Source: Actinoplanes sp040639655
Lineage (GTDB): Bacteria; Actinomycetota; Actinomycetes; Mycobacteriales; Micromonosporaceae
Length of the DNA stretch: 64,000 bases
Reading direction: 5' to 3'
Assembly: GCF_040639655.1 (NCBI RefSeq)
Contig: NZ_JBFAAI010000030.1
Coordinates: forward strand, 46,358-110,357
Shown piece by piece: positions 16,988 to 24,911 of the stretch. The position numbers and the translations under genes were made by a program. The stretch's first letter is position 1; every line of letters begins with the position of its first letter. The notes under the pieces are model-generated. The model worked only from the letters and a program-made list of their open reading frames with translations, was not told where the DNA came from and ran no database searches.

Positions 16988-18214
16988 CTACCTCCCGGGC
17001 GCGGTCAGCTCGGCGAGCGGGATGTACACGGCCTCCATCCAGGACGGCGGCTCGGGGGCGTTCTCCCCGACCAGGCCGGCGATGACGCGCACGTTGCCCG
17101 GACGGGCGGCCGGCCACGGGGTGTGACCGTCGGTCAGAACGATGACGATGTGCGGTCGCTCGGCCCCGCGCAGTGCCTGGTCGATACCGGCCCGCATGTC
17201 GGTGCCTCCGCCACCGGCCAGAACCACGTCACCGACGGTGTTGACCCGGCGGACGGCATGGACGTCGGCGTCGCAGGACAGGACGGTGACCCGGTTGCGG
17301 CCGACACCCACCGCGCGCAGCACCCCGGCCACCTCACCCAGGACCGCGCGCAACTCGTCGTCGCCCATCGAACCGGACGTGTCGACGACCACGGCGACCC
17401 TCGGCATCGGGCGGCGAAGACGGGGAAGAACCACTCGGGGTACGGCCGCGCCGCGGCGCGACGGACGCGCGTAGGTGTAGTCGACCGCCCCGGACGCCCA
17501 GGACGCGGCCTCGCGGACGGCGCCGGTGAGTGCCCGCCGCCAGTCGACCGTCGGCTCCAGGATCTCGTCGGCCCAGCGGCGCCAGCCACCCGGCAGACGG
17601 CCCCGGGCCTTGGCATAAGCCCGCAGCTCCTGAGCGGTCTGACGGCGGATCGCGTCCGCCTCCACCGCGCTCACCCTGGCCGCGGCCGACGACTCCCACG
17701 GCATCTGCCGGCCGTGGGCCCCGGAACCGCACTCGGGGGCGTCCGGAGTGGGCGGGATGCCCGGCAGGTACTGCTCGAACAATTGGCCGTCCGGAAGGCC
17801 GAACAGGGCCGGGCGCATCGCGTTCGACGGCAACGACGAGATGTCGTCGTTGATCTCGCAGTCCTGGGCGATGTTGACCCGGTGATGGTCGTGCCGCATC
17901 TCCGGGGCCACCAGCGTGGCCCGGCGGTGATGGTCGCGCAGCAGGTGGGCGACCTCGTGAACCCAGACCGCGGCCAGCTCGTGCACCGGCGTGGCCACGA
18001 CGAAGGCCGGATTGACGTAGCAGCGCCAGTGCCGGTCGACGCCCATCGTCGGCACGCCGTGACTGGGGACGACCGTCAGGCTGTAGAGCGCCGACGCCAG
18101 ATAGGGCTGCGCCCCGGCCGCCCGCAGCCGCGCCGCCAGCAGCTTCGTCCGGTCGAGAACACGCGCCGCGTCAGCCGCCCGCTCCGGGCCGGCAGCAGCG
18201 GGGTCAGGAACCAC
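16988..18214 (-). CDS. VWA-like domain protein with HExxH metallopeptidase motif
   Basis: Cytoplasmic protein of 408 residues combining a predicted zinc-metallopeptidase region (HEVAH at residues 86-90, helix AAVWVHEVAHLLRDHH) with a C-terminal von Willebrand A-like domain whose metal site reads VVVDTSGSMG (Asp278) and GGGTDMRAG. This is the DUF2201/VWA pairing that accompanies MoxR ATPases. The GTG start at 18214 overlaps the end of the MoxR gene by 11 bases. VWA partners usually act as substrate adaptors whose metal-bound state is remodelled by MoxR; proteolysis is inferred, since the zinc ligand beyond HExxH is not identifiable by eye. It is last in the ankyrin-MoxR-VWA operon. Confidence 0.9.
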   Translation of the reverse strand: MVPDPAAAGPERAADAARVLDRTKLLAARLRAAGAQPYLASALYSLTVVPSHGVPTMGVDRHWRCYVNPAFVVATPVHELAAVWVHEVAHLLRDHHRRATLVAPEMRHDHHRVNIAQDCEINDDISSLPSNAMRPALFGLPDGQLFEQYLPGIPPTPDAPECGSGAHGRQMPWESSAAARVSAVEADAIRRQTAQELRAYAKARGRLPGGWRRWADEILEPTVDWRRALTGAVREAASWASGAVDYTYARPSRRGAAVPRVVLPRLRRPMPRVAVVVDTSGSMGDDELRAVLGEVAGVLRAVGVGRNRVTVLSCDADVHAVRRVNTVGDVVLAGGGGTDMRAGIDQALRGAERPHIVIVLTDGHTPWPAARPGNVRVIAGLVGENAPEPPSWMEAVYIPLAELTAPGR

Positions 18215-19382
18215 CGGTCAGCAATCCGGATGCGGTGAGCACCTCGAGGAAGGCGTCGATCGAGGCGGGGACCGGCCACGCGGGGTCCCGCATGCGGGCC
18301 AGGTCGAAAGCGGCCCGGGCGGCGACGTCCGGCACACCGGCGTCGACGGCCTTCGCCAGCACCTCCCAGCCGGCCTCCCATCGCTCGCGCGTGACCCGTG
18401 CCTCGATGGCCGCGACCACCGCCGTCAGGAAGGCCAGCTGCCGGTCACCGCGTTCGGGCAGGGCGAACGCGGCCGGATTCGCCAGGACGCGCTCGGGATC
18501 GGGCAGATCCAGCTCGTCGAGGTACGTGGTGAGCTCCAGTCCCGCACCGTCGCCGACCGCCCCGATGATCGCGGTGGCGAGCGCCTCACGGCTCGTACCG
18601 GCGCAGAAGTGGAAGACCAGCAGGCGCAGCGCCATGTCCCAGGTCCGTGGGGACGGCCAGGCACCGCCACGGGCCTCGGCGTCGGCGGGCAGGTGGTGGG
18701 TGAGGCCCGGCCGTGCGGTCAGGAAACCGGCGATCACGCCGCGGGCGCGGGCAAGGGCGCCGGCCGCCCGGTCCGGCGACACCACCGGCACCTCGATCCG
18801 CGGCCACACACCGGCCAGGCCCCGGGCCACCACCCGGGGATCATGGGTCCAGAGCAGGTGTACGAACCGGTTCGCCAGCGGCGGACTCAGATGCCAGCCG
18901 TCGGCGGCACTGGACGGCGGGTTCGCCGCGGCGACGATGCGCACTTCGTCGGGCAGGGTCAGGCTACCGACCCGGCGTTCCAGCACGACCCGCAGCAGCG
19001 CGGCCTGCACCGCCGGCGGCGCTGACGACAACTCGTCGAAGAACAGCAGGCCACGGCCTCGGCGGGCGAGCCTGACCGCCCAGTCGGGCGGGGCCATCGG
19101 CACGCCCTGCACGGCCGGGTCATCCCCCACGATCGGCAGGCCGGCGAAGTCGGACGGCTCGTGCACGCTGGCGATGACCGTCTCGAGCGGTACGTCCAGA
19201 CCGTCGGCGAGCTGGGCGAGGGTGGCCGACTTGCCGATGCCGGGCTCGCCCCAGAGCAGCACCGGCAGGTTCGCCGCGACGCACAGCGCCAGCGCGGCGG
19301 CTCGATGATCGGTGCCTGGCTCGGTCCGGGTGACCCGGATCTGGCGCAGCAGCGCGTCGGCGGCGTCGAGCCCGGAGGTCAT
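18204..19382 (-). CDS. MoxR-type AAA+ ATPase
   Basis: AAA+ ATPase of 392 residues from ATG 19382. Walker A is GEPGIGKS at about residues 45-52, Walker B is LLFFDEL, sensor 1 lies in RIVAAANPP, and the helix-2 insert contains HEPSDFAGLPIV. These are MoxR features. It would use ATP to remodel a partner, most likely the VWA-metallopeptidase encoded next. Its ATG overlaps the ankyrin gene stop as ATGA and its own stop overlaps the VWA start by 11 bases, so all three proteins are probably made in fixed proportion. An upstream in-frame start at 19418 lies inside the ankyrin gene and is less likely. Confidence 0.93.
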   Translation of the reverse strand: MTSGLDAADALLRQIRVTRTEPGTDHRAAALALCVAANLPVLLWGEPGIGKSATLAQLADGLDVPLETVIASVHEPSDFAGLPIVGDDPAVQGVPMAPPDWAVRLARRGRGLLFFDELSSAPPAVQAALLRVVLERRVGSLTLPDEVRIVAAANPPSSAADGWHLSPPLANRFVHLLWTHDPRVVARGLAGVWPRIEVPVVSPDRAAGALARARGVIAGFLTARPGLTHHLPADAEARGGAWPSPRTWDMALRLLVFHFCAGTSREALATAIIGAVGDGAGLELTTYLDELDLPDPERVLANPAAFALPERGDRQLAFLTAVVAAIEARVTRERWEAGWEVLAKAVDAGVPDVAARAAFDLARMRDPAWPVPASIDAFLEVLTASGLLTGGS

Positions 19383-21082
19383 GCTCGCTCCCTCAGATGG
19401 TCGGTCACGATCTGCCACTCCTCGTCGTCAGGGGAGTCGCCGGCACTCTCGATCTCGTCGAGGACGTCCAGCGGACTACGGCCCTGCACCTCAAGCCGAG
19501 GGTCGGCACCCGCGTCGGTCAGCGCGATGATCAGGTCCGCGGGCCACCGGTACAGCACCGCTTCGAACAGCGGGATGCTGTCCACCCGGTCCCGGCAGTT
19601 CACGTCGAGGCCCTCGCTGAGCAGGCGCGGCAGCAGGCGGCCATGGTCGAACCCGTGAAGCCGGTGCAGCAGGGTCCGCCCACGACCGTCGCGGATGTAC
19701 GGATCCATACCGGCGTCGAGCAGCGCGAGCACCGTGCGGGTGCCGCCGTGCCGCATCCGGAGCCACAGATCCCGCCGGTACGCGCGCAGGCGTTTCGGCG
19801 GCGGACCGTCACCGGCGCCGTTCCACGCTCGCTCGGTGTTGAAGCAGCCGCCGCTCGCACCGCCGAGTGCGCGCAGGGTCCGTTCCCGCTGCCGCTCGGC
19901 GTCGGTGTGCGCGGGCAGACCGAGCCGCCCGTTGCGGACGCTGATCTGGTGCCAGCCCGCCCCGCAGCGGACCCGGATGAGCTCCTCGTCGCCGAACCAG
20001 GAGGGCACGATCCCCGCGTAGCCGGGATCGGCAACCGGATACGCCGGGCGCGGCGACGCCGCGCGCTGCGAGGCCCGGACCGCCAACCGCGGGGACGCCG
20101 GGAACGCCGAGTCCGGGGAGGCGGACAACGGCGGTGCGGGGGCCGGGGACGGCGCTGCGGGGACTGGGGGCTGCGGTGCGCTGGCCGGGGACCGCGGGAA
20201 AAGTGCCTCGCGTACCAGGGGGTGAAGGGCGTCCGGGCTGATCAGGCCATGCCGGACGAGATCGAGATCGACCGGTGGCCGCAGCAGGCCCGGATGGAGG
20301 CACGGTACAACCCGCAACGGGTTCGGCGGATTCGAGACGTTCCAGCCCGGAGTCATCCGCGGCTGCTCGCCGTCGGCCCAGAAACGCAGCTCCTCCTGGT
20401 AGCGATCGGCCCAGATCGCCCACGACCGGCGTCCGAACTGGGCGGTCACCCGGCGCAGCTCCACGATGGTGAGCAGAGGGTCGAGTATGCCCAGCAAGGA
20501 GGTACCGCGGGGTTGCCAGCCGTCGGTGTCGTCGTCGCCGAACAGCCATCCGGCGGCGGCCCACGCCTCCAGGCCGGCGGCCCGGTCATCGGCCGAGGCA
20601 TCGACGACCGGGCCGGCCGGCGGACGCGCCAAGGCTCCCAGCTCTCCCGCGCGGCGGGCATCCCACCGATAGCGCGGGACTGGGAAGATCAGGTCGCCGT
20701 CGATCTCGCCGGCCGGCATCGCCTCCAGGATCAGCGGGTCGGCGCCGGGAAGCCGGGCGGGGACCCGTGCCACGAGCACCGGCGTGTCCGCCCCGACCGG
20801 CCCGTCCGGCGCCAGCACATAGGTCTTGTCGCTGGCCAGCTCCGTGGATCCGCCGAGCGCGCGGGGCAGGTGCCAGCGCAGCAGGTCGGGGGCGAACCCG
20901 GCAAGCAGGTCGGCCACCGGGCCGGGCTCGGAGATCCGGACGTCGACGAGGGCGGCCGCACAGGCGGCCCGCCAGTCACCCCGCTCACGGGCCGCGGTGC
21001 ACTCGGCGATCATCCAGGCCGGCACCGCGTAGCGGCGGATGCGCTGCCAGTCCGCGAGCGCGAGCGGGTCGTGGCCGCTCAT
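19379..21082 (-). CDS. Ankyrin-repeat protein with conserved N-terminal domain, MoxR operon
   Basis: Probably cytoplasmic protein of 567 residues. It starts with a domain beginning LADWQRIRRYAVP...GDWRAACAAA that recurs almost unchanged in the second ankyrin protein at 34.1-35.7 kb. A central beta-rich part includes APDLLRWHLPR and YRWDARRAG. A Pro/Ala-rich linker follows (about residues 330-390). Next come VRCGAGWHQI and HTDAERQRERTLRALGG, and a C-terminal array of about three or four ankyrin repeats with LLDAGMDPYIRDGRGRTLLH and LLSEGLDVNCRDR. It is first in the operon with the MoxR and VWA genes (ATGA overlap). ATG 21082 is chosen; a GTG at 21280 would add a low-complexity repeat tail. Confidence 0.85.
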   Translation of the reverse strand: MSGHDPLALADWQRIRRYAVPAWMIAECTAARERGDWRAACAAALVDVRISEPGPVADLLAGFAPDLLRWHLPRALGGSTELASDKTYVLAPDGPVGADTPVLVARVPARLPGADPLILEAMPAGEIDGDLIFPVPRYRWDARRAGELGALARPPAGPVVDASADDRAAGLEAWAAAGWLFGDDDTDGWQPRGTSLLGILDPLLTIVELRRVTAQFGRRSWAIWADRYQEELRFWADGEQPRMTPGWNVSNPPNPLRVVPCLHPGLLRPPVDLDLVRHGLISPDALHPLVREALFPRSPASAPQPPVPAAPSPAPAPPLSASPDSAFPASPRLAVRASQRAASPRPAYPVADPGYAGIVPSWFGDEELIRVRCGAGWHQISVRNGRLGLPAHTDAERQRERTLRALGGASGGCFNTERAWNGAGDGPPPKRLRAYRRDLWLRMRHGGTRTVLALLDAGMDPYIRDGRGRTLLHRLHGFDHGRLLPRLLSEGLDVNCRDRVDSIPLFEAVLYRWPADLIIALTDAGADPRLEVQGRSPLDVLDEIESAGDSPDDEEWQIVTDHLRERA

Positions 21083-21168
21083 CGATTCACCGCCACCGCT
21101 GTCTCCCCCCGCCGGACCTTCGCCACACCACGCCAGAGGCCTCGCCCGACCACTGCCCGACCACTGCC

Positions 21169-21228
21169 GGGCGCTTCGCCGGGCGCTTCGCCGGGCGCTT
21201 CGCCGGGCGCTTCGCCGGGCGCTTCGCC
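21169..21228. repeat. Five perfect 12-bp tandem repeats
   Basis: The unit GGGCGCTTCGCC occurs five times without mismatch. It lies between the ankyrin gene start and the decayed ankyrin paralogue, and just beyond it CGACCACTGCC is also duplicated. If translated from the alternative GTG at 21280 it would encode repeated Ala-Arg-Arg-Ser, an unlikely protein segment. Confidence 0.95.
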
Positions 21229-21276
21229 GGGCCGGAGCATACGCGAGGCCCCCGACAGTTCCGGAGGCCTTTTCGG

Positions 21277-21600
21277 TCACGCCCGTTTGCGCAGGTAAGC
21301 CACGGCTGGCTCGAAGTCGGCAGGAAGATCCTCGTAGTAGTCGAGGACCTCGTAGAAATGTTCGATCACCGACGTGCGGTTTGATTCAGCACGTGCGGAT
21401 CGGCGCCCGCGTCGGCCAGCGCCATGCTGAGGTCGCCGGACCGCGAAGCACCCGGCGACCTCGCCGCCGACCGCGCGCAGGGCACGTTTCGGCCGCTGCT
21501 CCGCCTCGGTGCACGAGAGCCGCTGGACCGGAGCGAAGGGGAGGCGCTCCCCGCACCACCTCGCAGGCCGCGAAGGGCCCGCCGGGCGGCGTGGCCCCTC
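21277..21600 (-). pseudogene. Decayed third ankyrin paralogue (C-terminal half)
   Basis: Read on the minus strand in three successive frames, this stretch reproduces pieces of the neighbouring ankyrin protein. One frame gives WCGERLPF then CTEAEQRPKRALRAVGGEVA and GCF, matching the VRCG...ERQRERALRA...GCF block. A second frame gives MALADAGADPHVLNQTARR, matching the last ankyrin repeat. A third gives SVIEHFYEVLDYYEDLP and the end AYLRKRA with a TGA at 21277-21279. The central ankyrin repeats are missing and at least two frameshifts are needed. It lies directly upstream of the intact copy, consistent with a former tandem pair. No N-terminal half is visible. Confidence 0.7.
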
Positions 21601-21697
21601 GCTCCGTCTCGAGGTGACTATTCACTTTCTCCGTGGAACCGTTCCCTCACAGCGCTGCGGGTAGCGGTCCGTGCGGTTGCCAGTCCCGGCGCGGCAG

Positions 21698-22345
21698 TCA
21701 GCTGGACAGCTTGACGCTCGATGCCGGCACGGACACGTAGTAGCCCTGCTGGACGAGCTGGTCGGCGCCCTCGGCCGCGGTCACACCGACCTTGGTGGCG
21801 AAGTCGGACGCGGCCTTGGTGACGGTGCCGGTGAAGTCGACGGTGTCGCCCTGCTTGACCTTGTAGTCGGACTCGCCGCGGGTGCCGCTCAGCTGCACCC
21901 ACAGACGGTCCTGTTCGCTGGTGCCGACCCAGAACCCTTCGTCGGCGGGCACCGACTGCACCTTGACCGCACGTCCGACGGCCTGCTGCGTGTCCTGGGC
22001 GCTGAGGGTGGCAGCGCTCGCGGCATCGAGCAGGTTCGTGCCGGCGGCGGTGACCGTGCCCGCCCCGCCGGCCTGGCCCGTGCCGGTCGCGGCGGCGCTC
22101 GGGGCGGCAGGCGAAGTGTTCGCGGGAGACGTCACGGTCGCGGTTGCGGTTGCGGTGGTGGTGGGGGTGGCGGCCGGGCGATCGTCATCCTTGTCGTCAC
22201 CGCCGCACTGCGACAGCAACACCAAAAGGGCGATGAGGGCGAGCAACCCGAGCAGCAGCGGCAGCAGCCACTTACGCCGGGTGGGGCCGCCCCCGGCCGG
22301 TACGGCTACGGGACGGGAGTGCGGATCGCGTGGAGCAGTTGACAT
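21698..22345 (-). CDS. Single-pass membrane protein with low-complexity linker
   Basis: A 215-residue protein of unknown function. A basic, proline-containing cytoplasmic start (to about residue 25) is followed by one strong transmembrane helix (KWLLPLLLGLLALIALLVLL), an acidic DDKDDD patch, a long Ala/Thr/Pro linker and a C-terminal folded domain of about 100 residues starting near AGTNLLDAAS. The linker implies an extracellular domain held away from the membrane. ATG 22345 has AGG 6 bases upstream; the in-frame ATG at 22357 is an alternative. Similar proteins are common and uncharacterised in actinobacteria. No operon partner is apparent. Confidence 0.75.
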   Translation of the reverse strand: MSTAPRDPHSRPVAVPAGGGPTRRKWLLPLLLGLLALIALLVLLSQCGGDDKDDDRPAATPTTTATATATVTSPANTSPAAPSAAATGTGQAGGAGTVTAAGTNLLDAASAATLSAQDTQQAVGRAVKVQSVPADEGFWVGTSEQDRLWVQLSGTRGESDYKVKQGDTVDFTGTVTKAASDFATKVGVTAAEGADQLVQQGYYVSVPASSVKLSS

Positions 22346-22357
22346 AGCTACCTGCAT

Positions 22358-22748
22358 GCCCCGCGTCAGCTCGCGGAAACGACAATATTCGCAGGTCAGA
22401 GTCGGTTTAGCGGCGTCAGTCGATGTCGGGAAGCGTCCTTTCGCCGTGGATGAGCGCTCCGCTCGGTCCGTCCGCGCGCCCGGGTCGCTCAGCGGGCTCC
22501 GTCGACAGAACCCCGCAAGGCCGGCCTCTTCCCCGGTAGCGCGACGTCAGCAGGTGCCGAGCGGGTGAGGCCGATTCATTCAATGGGGTACGCCAGGCCC
22601 CCTGTGATTGCGCAAGCCGCGCCGCCCTGGCCGCCAAGGCGGATGTGAAGACCGTTCCGCCGGGGGTCGGGGCGTCACCCGGCCTTGAAGCTGAACCCGG
22701 TGACGCCGGGGTCGATGCCATCAGATCGCCATGGGCTGTATCGGTGGG
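22358..22748. other. Intergenic region, no supported gene
   Basis: About 390 bases between two minus-strand genes. Short frames are present but none has a convincing start, ribosome binding site or recognisable sequence. I see no RNA gene and no strong hairpin. Confidence 0.6.
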
Positions 22749-24869
22749 TCAGGTGGATGCCGGACGGGTACCGGCCGTGACGGCTTGCCTGGTGGGGAGG
22801 CGGATGGTGAAGGTGGTGGCGGCTTCGTCGGGTTCGCTGACGGTGATGGTGCCGCCGTGTTGTTCGATGATGGTCCTGGCGATGGTGAGGCCAAGGCCGG
22901 TGCCCGGGATGCCGCCGTGGCGGGCGGTGTCGCTGCGGAAGAACATGTGAAACAGGCGGTCACGTTCGTCGGCGGGGATGCGGTGGCCGGTGTTGGACAC
23001 GGCGAGAGTGGCCGTGTGTTGATCGGTGTGCAGGTTGACGCCGACGGTGGTGCCAGGGGCGGCCCAGGTGAGTGCGTTGGACAGCAGTTCGTCGACGACT
23101 TGGCGCAGCCGGCCGGGGTCGCCGTGCAGCGGTGCCGTTGGCGGGGTGTTCACCTCGACCGAGACCTCCGTCGAGCCGGCCCGGGCGGCGTCGGCGGCGG
23201 CGTCCACGACGGTGGTCAGGTCCATCGGTTGCGCGTTCAGGTCGATGTGCCCGGAGCGCATGCCGGAGACGTCGAGCAACTTCATGACGATGCCGTGCAG
23301 GGTGTCGGTGTTACGCCGCATCACCTGCAGCATGGAACGCTGGTCCTCGGTCGCGTCCGGGTCGTCGAGCATCACCTCGGTGTAGGCCTGCACGCTGGTC
23401 AGCGGGGTTCGTAGCTCATGACCGACCAGGGCGATGTACTCGTCGCGGGACTGGTTGAGTTCGACGGCGAGTTGTTCGGCGTGGCGGCGGGCGAGGAACT
23501 CGCCGAGGTGCGCGCCGATGCCGGTCATGATTGCGGTGCGGGTGTCGTCGGGGACTTCGGTGGTGTCGCTGTAGCAGATCAGCACGGCGAGGATGACCGA
23601 GCCGCTGGGGATGGGAGTGGCCAGTGCGGCGCGTAGCGGCCCCCAGTCGGTGGTCTGCTGTGCCGCGTCCGGGTGCGCGTGCAGGTTCGCCGCCCAGACC
23701 GGCTCCGCGGTCTGCCATGCGCGGCCGGGGATGCCTTGGCCGTACAGCAGCGGGCCGGGCAAGCGGCAGGGGAGGTCGTAGCCCGGCTCGGCCCAGCAGC
23801 CGGCGCGGCGCAGGACCTGGGCGACGTGGTCGACGCTCCACATCTCCACCGTCACCCAGCCGGCCATCCGGCCGATGACCTCAACGAGCCGGGCCAGAAT
23901 TTCGTCCGGCGGGTTCGGCTTGGCGATGAGCCGGGAGATCTCCAGCTCGCATTCCTTGTAGCGGGCGGCACGGCGGTGCAGGGTCACCTCGTGCAGCGCG
24001 ACCACCGCCGCCAGCCCGGGCTGGCCGGTGACCGGCCGGCCGTTGGCCCGGAAGTACCGGCGCGGCGCCGCGGATGCCCGGACCACGATCTCGGCGTCAC
24101 GCACCCGTTCCCCGCGCAGCGCGCGGGCCAGTGGCAGGTCCTCGCCGTGCATGCGCCGCCCGTCGGGGTGGAACACCGCCAGGTGCTGCGCCCACTCGTC
24201 GACCGGCACTCCGTCGAGCAGGTCACCGAACAACTGGCGGGCACCCTCGTTGAACAGCACCGGCGAGCCCGCGGCGTCGCAGCCGACGACGGCCGTGTCG
24301 AGGCTGTCGAGGAGGGCATGCAGGGTCTCGTTCTGGTGCTGCAGTTCCCGCCGGGCGAAGACCTCGGCGGCCATCTGCTCGGTCCGGGTCCGCAACTGAG
24401 CGGTCAGCTCCTCCAGCGACGCAGAGTTCTGACGGGCCTGCATGAAAACGGTGACGTCCTCGGTGCGGTGCAGGATCCAGCGCAGCTCGCCTCCCGGGCC
24501 GAACACCGGCGCATTGGCCGGCGCCCAGAAGCGGGTGTCGAAGCCGCCATCAGGCCGGGGGATGTCGTACTTCTGGATCGCCATCACGTCGGTGACCCGC
24601 TCGCTGAGCACCCGCCGCAGCGAGGCACCCCACATGCTCACGCCGCTGGCTGAGGGGTCATCGGGATTGTCGGGAAACGCATCGAACACCGGACGACCCA
24701 CCAACTCGTCACGGCTGCGCATCGTAGCCGTCAAATAGGCCTCGTTGGCCTCGACGATCACCAGGCGGGTGTCCAGCACCAGCACGGGAGTCGGTACGGC
24801 CAGGAACAGCGCCCGATGATCGACGCTGCTGTCACGGCCGAGATCGGCGCCGGGATTCTTCGGCTCCAC
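22749..24869 (-). CDS. Orphan PAS-PAS-GAF sensor histidine kinase
   Basis: Soluble histidine kinase of 706 residues with no transmembrane helix. Order: an N-terminal PAS/PAC (about 15-145) with HRTEDVT, a coiled coil, a second PAS (about 185-300), a GAF-like domain (about 315-460), then HisKA with the phospho-acceptor His484 in VGHELRTPLT, and an HATPase domain with the N-box VVDELLSNALTW and GTGLGLTI. The G1 box reads SNTGHRIP instead of the usual D-x-G-x-G-I, so the ATP-contacting aspartate is replaced by asparagine. Kinase activity is therefore uncertain. No response regulator is nearby. It starts 42 bases after a GGDEF-EAL gene on the same strand, suggesting one operon linking this sensor to c-di-GMP. 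Confidence 0.9.
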   Translation of the reverse strand: MEPKNPGADLGRDSSVDHRALFLAVPTPVLVLDTRLVIVEANEAYLTATMRSRDELVGRPVFDAFPDNPDDPSASGVSMWGASLRRVLSERVTDVMAIQKYDIPRPDGGFDTRFWAPANAPVFGPGGELRWILHRTEDVTVFMQARQNSASLEELTAQLRTRTEQMAAEVFARRELQHQNETLHALLDSLDTAVVGCDAAGSPVLFNEGARQLFGDLLDGVPVDEWAQHLAVFHPDGRRMHGEDLPLARALRGERVRDAEIVVRASAAPRRYFRANGRPVTGQPGLAAVVALHEVTLHRRAARYKECELEISRLIAKPNPPDEILARLVEVIGRMAGWVTVEMWSVDHVAQVLRRAGCWAEPGYDLPCRLPGPLLYGQGIPGRAWQTAEPVWAANLHAHPDAAQQTTDWGPLRAALATPIPSGSVILAVLICYSDTTEVPDDTRTAIMTGIGAHLGEFLARRHAEQLAVELNQSRDEYIALVGHELRTPLTSVQAYTEVMLDDPDATEDQRSMLQVMRRNTDTLHGIVMKLLDVSGMRSGHIDLNAQPMDLTTVVDAAADAARAGSTEVSVEVNTPPTAPLHGDPGRLRQVVDELLSNALTWAAPGTTVGVNLHTDQHTATLAVSNTGHRIPADERDRLFHMFFRSDTARHGGIPGTGLGLTIARTIIEQHGGTITVSEPDEAATTFTIRLPTRQAVTAGTRPAST

Positions 24870-24911
24870 ACCTAGTCATAGTACGCAAAAGGCGTATAGC
24901 TCCAGGTGGCG

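Noticed and set aside
21083..21280. N-terminal extension of the ankyrin protein from GTG 21280
   Set aside because: It would encode five Ala-Arg-Arg-Ser repeats from the 12-bp minisatellite, and the paralogue begins at the position equal to ATG 21082. Kept only as an alternative.
22416..22721. Possible 101-residue protein on the minus strand
   Set aside because: No ribosome binding site, no recognisable sequence, and Pro/Arg/Ala composition typical of non-coding GC-rich DNA.
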